Of a stretch of 38,228 nucleotides of DNA, positions 34,655-38,228 are shown one piece after another. The DNA is from an uncultured Christensenellaceae bacterium (lineage in GTDB: Bacteria > Bacillota > Clostridia > Christensenellales > Pumilibacteraceae), in assembly GCA_910587445.1 (NCBI GenBank), contig CAJULE010000022.1, positions 1 through 38,228 on the forward strand, read 5' to 3'. Below the pieces are notes generated by a model that had not been told where the DNA came from, ran no database searches, and worked only from the letters and a program-made list of their open reading frames with translations. A program made the translations under genes and the position numbers. How positions within the stretch are numbered: the stretch's first letter is position 1; each line of letters starts with the position of its first letter.

Positions 34655-34684
34655 TTGACAAAGATAAAACTCATATCGTATAAT
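34655..34684 (+). promoter_or_regulatory. Promoter of rpmE
   Basis: TTGACA (34655-34660), an 18-base spacer and TATAAT (34679-34684) form a strong sigma-A promoter. The start codon lies about 50 bases downstream. Confidence 0.85.
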
Positions 34685-34737
34685 AACACAGTACGCGCTC
34701 TTATATGAGCACATTATGGCGAAAGGAGGTTACGACC

Positions 34738-34947
34738 GTGAAACAAGATATACATCCCGATTATCACGAAGTGAAAGTTGTATGCGCTTGCGGTGCCGAA
34801 TTCGTTTCTGGCACGACTAAGAAGGGCGACGTAATGAAGGTCGACGTTTGTTCGAAATGTCACCCGTTCTATACCGGAAAGCAGAAGCACGTAGACACCG
34901 GCGGAAGAATAGACAAGTTCAACAAGCGTTACGGCGGCAGAAAGTAG
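34738..34947 (+). CDS. rpmE: 50S ribosomal protein L31, zinc-binding type
   Basis: I choose GTG 34738 because AAAGGAGG precedes it and the protein then starts VKQDIHPDYHEV, as L31 should. The 69 residues carry the four zinc cysteines of the C+ type (C16, C18, C38, C41) and the HPFYTGKQKHVDTGGRIDKFNKRYG signature. An in-frame upstream ATG at 34705 would add 11 atypical residues. The following DUF1385-prmC and prfA genes match the conserved Clostridia order. Confidence 0.96.
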   Translation: MKQDIHPDYHEVKVVCACGAEFVSGTTKKGDVMKVDVCSKCHPFYTGKQKHVDTGGRIDKFNKRYGGRK

Positions 34948-34967
34948 TTATATAACACGACACAAAG

Positions 34968-35041
34968 GAACCGTTTTTCTCGGGACGGAGTTTTACCGTA
35001 AGGAAGAGTCCGACCCGCGAAAAAATACACGGTTCTTTTTT
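34968..35041 (+). terminator. Terminator after rpmE
   Basis: GAACCG (34968-34973) pairs with CGGTTC (35030-35035) and runs into a T6 tract. The inside folds further through a long imperfect stem around CGGGACGGA and TCCGACCCG. It should at least partly separate rpmE from the next gene. Confidence 0.7.
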
Positions 35042-35110
35042 CATATAAAAAGCCTTTCCGGAATGGGTAAGGCGCGCGGCACAAATCGTAGCGCTGCCGC
35101 GAAGAAAGGG
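35041..35110. repeat. Intergenic repeat related to 23109-23190
   Basis: This segment shares CATATAAAAAGCCTT, the following AAGG-type stem and the CGCGGCACAAA...GCTGCCGCG hairpin with the copy at 23109-23173. The two are clearly diverged members of one dispersed element. The rest of the 196-base gap before 35144 shows no gene. Confidence 0.6.
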
Positions 35111-35143
35111 TTTGGAAACTACTACTCTTAAAGGAATTTCGAC

Positions 35144-36943
35144 GTGGCAGAAAACACAGAAAACACTTCGCCCGAGAATAATAAAAAGGCGAAAGAGAAA
35201 AAAGTGCGCCGCACGCTTATAGGCGGTCAGGCGCTTATGGAAGGGGTCATGATGCGCGGCAAAAGCGCTATGGCTATGGCTGTGCGCACCCCCGACGGCG
35301 ACATAGAGCTCGAGACCAAACGCCTCAAAAATAAGGGCGCGTGGTACAAAAAAGTCCCGATAGTGCGCGGCGTCGTCGCGTTCGTGTCCAGCCTTATTAC
35401 GGGCATGGGGACGCTTTTGAAGTCGGCGGAAGTCAGCGGCGAAGAGGACGAAACGCCGAGCGGCGGCATGATGGCGATCGCCGTCGTCTTGGGCGTTGTG
35501 CTCGCAGTCGGACTTTTCATACTTCTGCCGTCGTTTTTGACCTCGCTTTTCGAAAGATTCATTAGTAATTTCCATCCGCTCTTATCGGGGCTCATCGAAG
35601 GACTTTTGCGTATCCTTATATTCGTGCTCTATCTGTTTATAGTTTCGCGACTTAAGGACATACGCCGTACGTTCATGTATCACGGGGCGGAGCACCGTAC
35701 GATAAATTGCTATGAAAAGGGAATGGAAATGACGGTCGAAAACGTGCAGAAGTGCTCGACAAAGCACAACCGCTGCGGTACGACCTTCCTGTTTTTCGTA
35801 GTTGTGCTCAGCATTCTCGTGTTCGCGCTCACGAACTTTCTGCTGTCGCTTACGGGTCTCGAGATAATGGGTACGTGGTATATGCGCCTTCTCGTTCGTA
35901 TCGCGCTTCTTCCCGTAGTCGCGGGACTGTCGTACGAGCTTCTGCGCGGGCTTGCCGCTCTTCCCGACAACAAGTTCACGAACGTCTTGCGCGCGCCCGG
36001 TCTCGCGCTCCAAAGGCTTACGACCTATCCGCCCGACGACGATATGGCGGAAGTCGCGCTTAAAAGTTTCCTCGCCGTTCTTAAAATGGACGAGGACGAA
36101 AGCATACCCGAGCAGGTGTTTTTCGAGCACCCTTATGCCGATGTTAAGCGCGATTTGAAGCAAAAGCTCGCCGAGGCGGGCAAACCCGAATCCGATTTCG
36201 AGTTTATGCTCGGCGACATTCTCGGCTTAAAGCGCGGTCAGCTGTTCGATGTAAAAAAGCTCGACGCCGCAGACTACAGGAAACTTCGCAAAAACGTCTC
36301 GCGCAGAATAGGCGGCGAGCCGCTCGACTATATTCTCGGTTACTCGGAGTTTATGGGCGAGAGAATAACCGTTGGCGAAAGCGTGCTTTGCCCCCGTCCC
36401 GAAACGGAGCTTTTATGCGAGCGCGCTCTCGAAAAGATAGGAGAAGGCAGTCCCAAGACGCTTGATCTCTGTACGGGCAGCGGCTGTATCGCAAAGGCGC
36501 TTTCGAAGACGAACGCCGTCTTGACGGCTGCCGATTTCGACGACAAGGCGCTCGAGGTCGCAAGGGAGAATCTCAAGGATACGGGCGTGGAAGTGGTAAA
36601 AAGCGATATGCTTTCCGCTTTCGAAAATGCGGGCTTCGACATCATAGTGAGCAATCCGCCCTATATAAAATCGGCGGATATGGAGAGCCTCGAGGACGAA
36701 GTCAAAGCCGAACCCGAAATCGCGCTCGACGGAGGAGAGGACGGGCTTGCGTTTTACCGCCGCATTGCGAGCGGCTTAAAGCAGGGCGCTTTGAAAGAGG
36801 GCGGGACGCTGTTTCTTGAGATCGGCTACGACATAGGGGCGGGCGTAAAGGAACTGTTCGAGCCCCTCTTCGAAAACGTGAGCATTATAAAAGACTACTC
36901 GCAAAACGACCGCATGATCGTATGCGAAAATTTCGTAAACTGA
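35144..36943 (+). CDS. prmC: Fusion of DUF1385 membrane protein and release factor methyltransferase PrmC
   Basis: This 599-residue protein starts at GTG 35144 with AAAGGAA upstream. Residues of about 20-315 are a DUF1385 (YqhQ-like) membrane protein. It shows GGQALMEGVMMRGK, then membrane helices and the FMYHGAEHRTINCYE motif. Residues of about 330-599 are PrmC (HemK), which methylates the glutamine of the GGQ motif of release factors using SAM. Its marks are GEPLDYILGYSEFMG, PRPETELL, LDLCTGSGCIAKAL and NPPY (504-507). Clostridia often keep these as adjacent separate genes; here they are joined without stop or shift. The methyltransferase would thus be tethered to the membrane. Its substrate, PrfA, is encoded 56 bases downstream. 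Confidence 0.94.
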   Translation: MAENTENTSPENNKKAKEKKVRRTLIGGQALMEGVMMRGKSAMAMAVRTPDGDIELETKRLKNKGAWYKKVPIVRGVVAFVSSLITGMGTLLKSAEVSGEEDETPSGGMMAIAVVLGVVLAVGLFILLPSFLTSLFERFISNFHPLLSGLIEGLLRILIFVLYLFIVSRLKDIRRTFMYHGAEHRTINCYEKGMEMTVENVQKCSTKHNRCGTTFLFFVVVLSILVFALTNFLLSLTGLEIMGTWYMRLLVRIALLPVVAGLSYELLRGLAALPDNKFTNVLRAPGLALQRLTTYPPDDDMAEVALKSFLAVLKMDEDESIPEQVFFEHPYADVKRDLKQKLAEAGKPESDFEFMLGDILGLKRGQLFDVKKLDAADYRKLRKNVSRRIGGEPLDYILGYSEFMGERITVGESVLCPRPETELLCERALEKIGEGSPKTLDLCTGSGCIAKALSKTNAVLTAADFDDKALEVARENLKDTGVEVVKSDMLSAFENAGFDIIVSNPPYIKSADMESLEDEVKAEPEIALDGGEDGLAFYRRIASGLKQGALKEGGTLFLEIGYDIGAGVKELFEPLFENVSIIKDYSQNDRMIVCENFVN

Positions 36944-36999
36944 TATTCGGAAGGTTGTTTCCGTTCTTTAAAAAGCGGAGAAACAGATAGGAGCATTGC

Positions 37000-38076
37000 A
37001 TGAAAACAGACAGATTGGAAGCAATAGAGGCGCGGTTTAAGGAGCTCGAAGCTCAGCTTTCCGACCCAGCAGTCATATCGGATATGCCGCTTTGGACGAA
37101 GGTAGTCAAGGAGCATTCGTCCTTGAGACCGGTTATGGACGCATTCGAGCGTCTGAAAAAAGCCGAGGACGACTTAAGACAGGCGAGGGAGATAATAGAC
37201 ACCGAGACCGACGAGGAGATGAAAGAGCTCGCACGCGAGGAGGCCGACGCGAAAAAGAAAGAGGTCGAAGCGGCGGAACATGAGCTAAAGATCCTGCTCC
37301 TTCCCGCAGACCCCGACGACAATAAAAATACGGTTATGGAAATACGTCCCGCGGCAGGCGGAGAGGAAGCCGCGCTCTTTGCCTACGAGCTCACTCGTAT
37401 GTACAAGATGTATGCGGAAAAGAACCGCTGGACGGTCGAGGACGTGGACATAAACGAGACCGAGCTCGGCGGCATAAAGGAAGCCGTCTTTACGGTGTCG
37501 GGCGACGACGTGTATTCGAAGCTCAAGTTCGAAAGCGGAGTGCACCGCGTTCAGCGCGTGCCCGAAACGGAGACGCAGGGACGGATACACACTTCGACCG
37601 TTACCGTCGCAGTGCTTCCGGAAGCCGAGGACGTCACGGTCGAGATAAACGAAAGGGATCTCAAGATAGACACCTACCGCGCAGGCGGCGCGGGCGGTCA
37701 GCACGTCAACCGCACGGACAGCGCGGTCAGAATGACTCATATTCCGACGGGCATAGTCGTGCAGTGTCAGGACGAGCGCAGTCAGATAAAAAACCGCGAA
37801 AAGGCTTTGCGCGTTTTAAAGACGCGCATATACGATCTCATGCGCTCGCAGGCGGACGAAAAGTACGCTTCGGGCAGGCGCAGTCAGGTGGGCACGGGCG
37901 ACAGGAGCGAGCGCATACGTACCTACAATTTCCCGCAAGGGCGCGTTACCGACCACCGTATCGGCTTTACGCTCTACTCTCTCGACAACTTCATGAACGG
38001 CGATATCGCCGAGATGATAGAGGCTCTGCGTATCGCCGACCAGACGGCAAAACTCGAATCGAGCGAAGACGCTTAA
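37000..38076 (+). CDS. prfA: Peptide chain release factor 1
   Basis: This 358-residue factor reads UAA and UAG and releases the finished protein. It has full length. The catalytic GGQ is at residues 232-234, in AGGAGGQHVNRTDSAVRMTH, with Q234 the target of PrmC. The decoding region and the C-terminal YNFPQGRVTDHRIGFTLYSLDNFMNGDI block are intact. AGGAG precedes the ATG. Cotranscription with the DUF1385-PrmC gene is likely, because the gap is only 56 bases and carries no terminator. Confidence 0.98.
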   Translation: MKTDRLEAIEARFKELEAQLSDPAVISDMPLWTKVVKEHSSLRPVMDAFERLKKAEDDLRQAREIIDTETDEEMKELAREEADAKKKEVEAAEHELKILLLPADPDDNKNTVMEIRPAAGGEEAALFAYELTRMYKMYAEKNRWTVEDVDINETELGGIKEAVFTVSGDDVYSKLKFESGVHRVQRVPETETQGRIHTSTVTVAVLPEAEDVTVEINERDLKIDTYRAGGAGGQHVNRTDSAVRMTHIPTGIVVQCQDERSQIKNREKALRVLKTRIYDLMRSQADEKYASGRRSQVGTGDRSERIRTYNFPQGRVTDHRIGFTLYSLDNFMNGDIAEMIEALRIADQTAKLESSEDA

Positions 38077-38184
38077 TCCGTAAATCGCAACCGCTCGATG
38101 TGATTTTTTCAAACGGTTACTGTAAACATAATTGCAAATTTTTTGAGATTATTTATCCGAAAAAGACTTATTATGATATTCTAC

Positions 38185-38220
38185 AATAGGTTTGTTAATT
38201 GACAAGCCTATTTTATTTTT
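38185..38220 (+). terminator. Terminator downstream of prfA
   Basis: AATAGGTTTGT (38185-38195) pairs with ACAAGCCTATT (38202-38212) with one G-T wobble and a 6-base loop, followed by TTATTTTT. The AT-rich 38077-38184 stretch holds no gene that I can support. Confidence 0.8.
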
Positions 38221-38228
38221 AATCAAAA

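Noticed and set aside
33100..34740. Chromosomal replication origin next to dnaA
   Set aside because: Only one perfect DnaA box is seen, inside a gene. There is no AT-rich box cluster, and dnaN does not follow.

Overview
The window looks like a chromosomal segment of an endospore-forming Clostridia relative (Firmicutes), probably an uncultured gut lineage. Supporting signs are a SpoIIID regulator, consensus sigma-A promoters often with the extended TGTTATAAT -10 box, strong AGGAGG ribosome binding sites, the rpmE / DUF1385 / prmC / prfA gene order and the glmU-prs pair. Genus-level placement is not possible from sequence alone.

Layout. (1) 1-2906 is an accessory unit with visibly lower GC than the phage genes that follow. 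It holds the 3' end of an unknown gene, then a self-contained transcription unit: promoter, structured leader, a ribonuclease III with two dsRNA-binding domains, a translationally coupled 470-residue coiled-coil partner, and a strong terminator. (2) About 2990-14460 is a prophage remnant with podovirus-like head and tail genes. Its order is a terminase large subunit lacking the ATPase half, small proteins, portal, small protein, frameshifted major capsid protein, connectors, propeller-like tail proteins, a coiled-coil protein and a holin. No integrase, replication gene, lysin or repressor is seen. The accessory unit ends where the terminase is truncated, so it probably arrived by insertion or recombination into terL. 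(3) 14631-20532 encodes two exported proteins: a lipoprotein with InlB-type repeats and a HExxH metallopeptidase motif, and a BspA-type LRR / Flg_new / GLUG surface protein.

(4) 20628-22860 carries a GlmU-like acetyltransferase with a degenerate pyrophosphorylase half, followed by PRPP synthetase. (5) 22860-23358 is a repeat-rich intergenic region. (6) 23292-28780 encodes a LytTR response regulator (frameshifted), a GHKL sensor kinase and a membrane-anchored GH3 glycosidase (start region frameshifted). (7) 28807-32526 has spoIIID (minus strand), tilS, a tRNA1(Val) methyltransferase-like gene and rsmI, with a hairpin-rich gap before rsmI. (8) 32537-38212 has a TetR regulator overlapping dnaA, then rpmE, a DUF1385-PrmC fusion and prfA.

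How the genes fit together. The last block is translation and replication housekeeping; the PrmC half should methylate the GGQ glutamine of the PrfA encoded next door. Blocks 3 and 6 are cell-surface polysaccharide, protein and sensing functions. The most novel candidate is the RNase III / coiled-coil operon in the broken prophage gene. It has the layout of an accessory RNA-targeting system, such as phage defence or regulation of phage RNA, but that role is inference. Three apparent single-base frameshifts (capsid, LytTR regulator, GH3 start) need read-level checking before being treated as biology.
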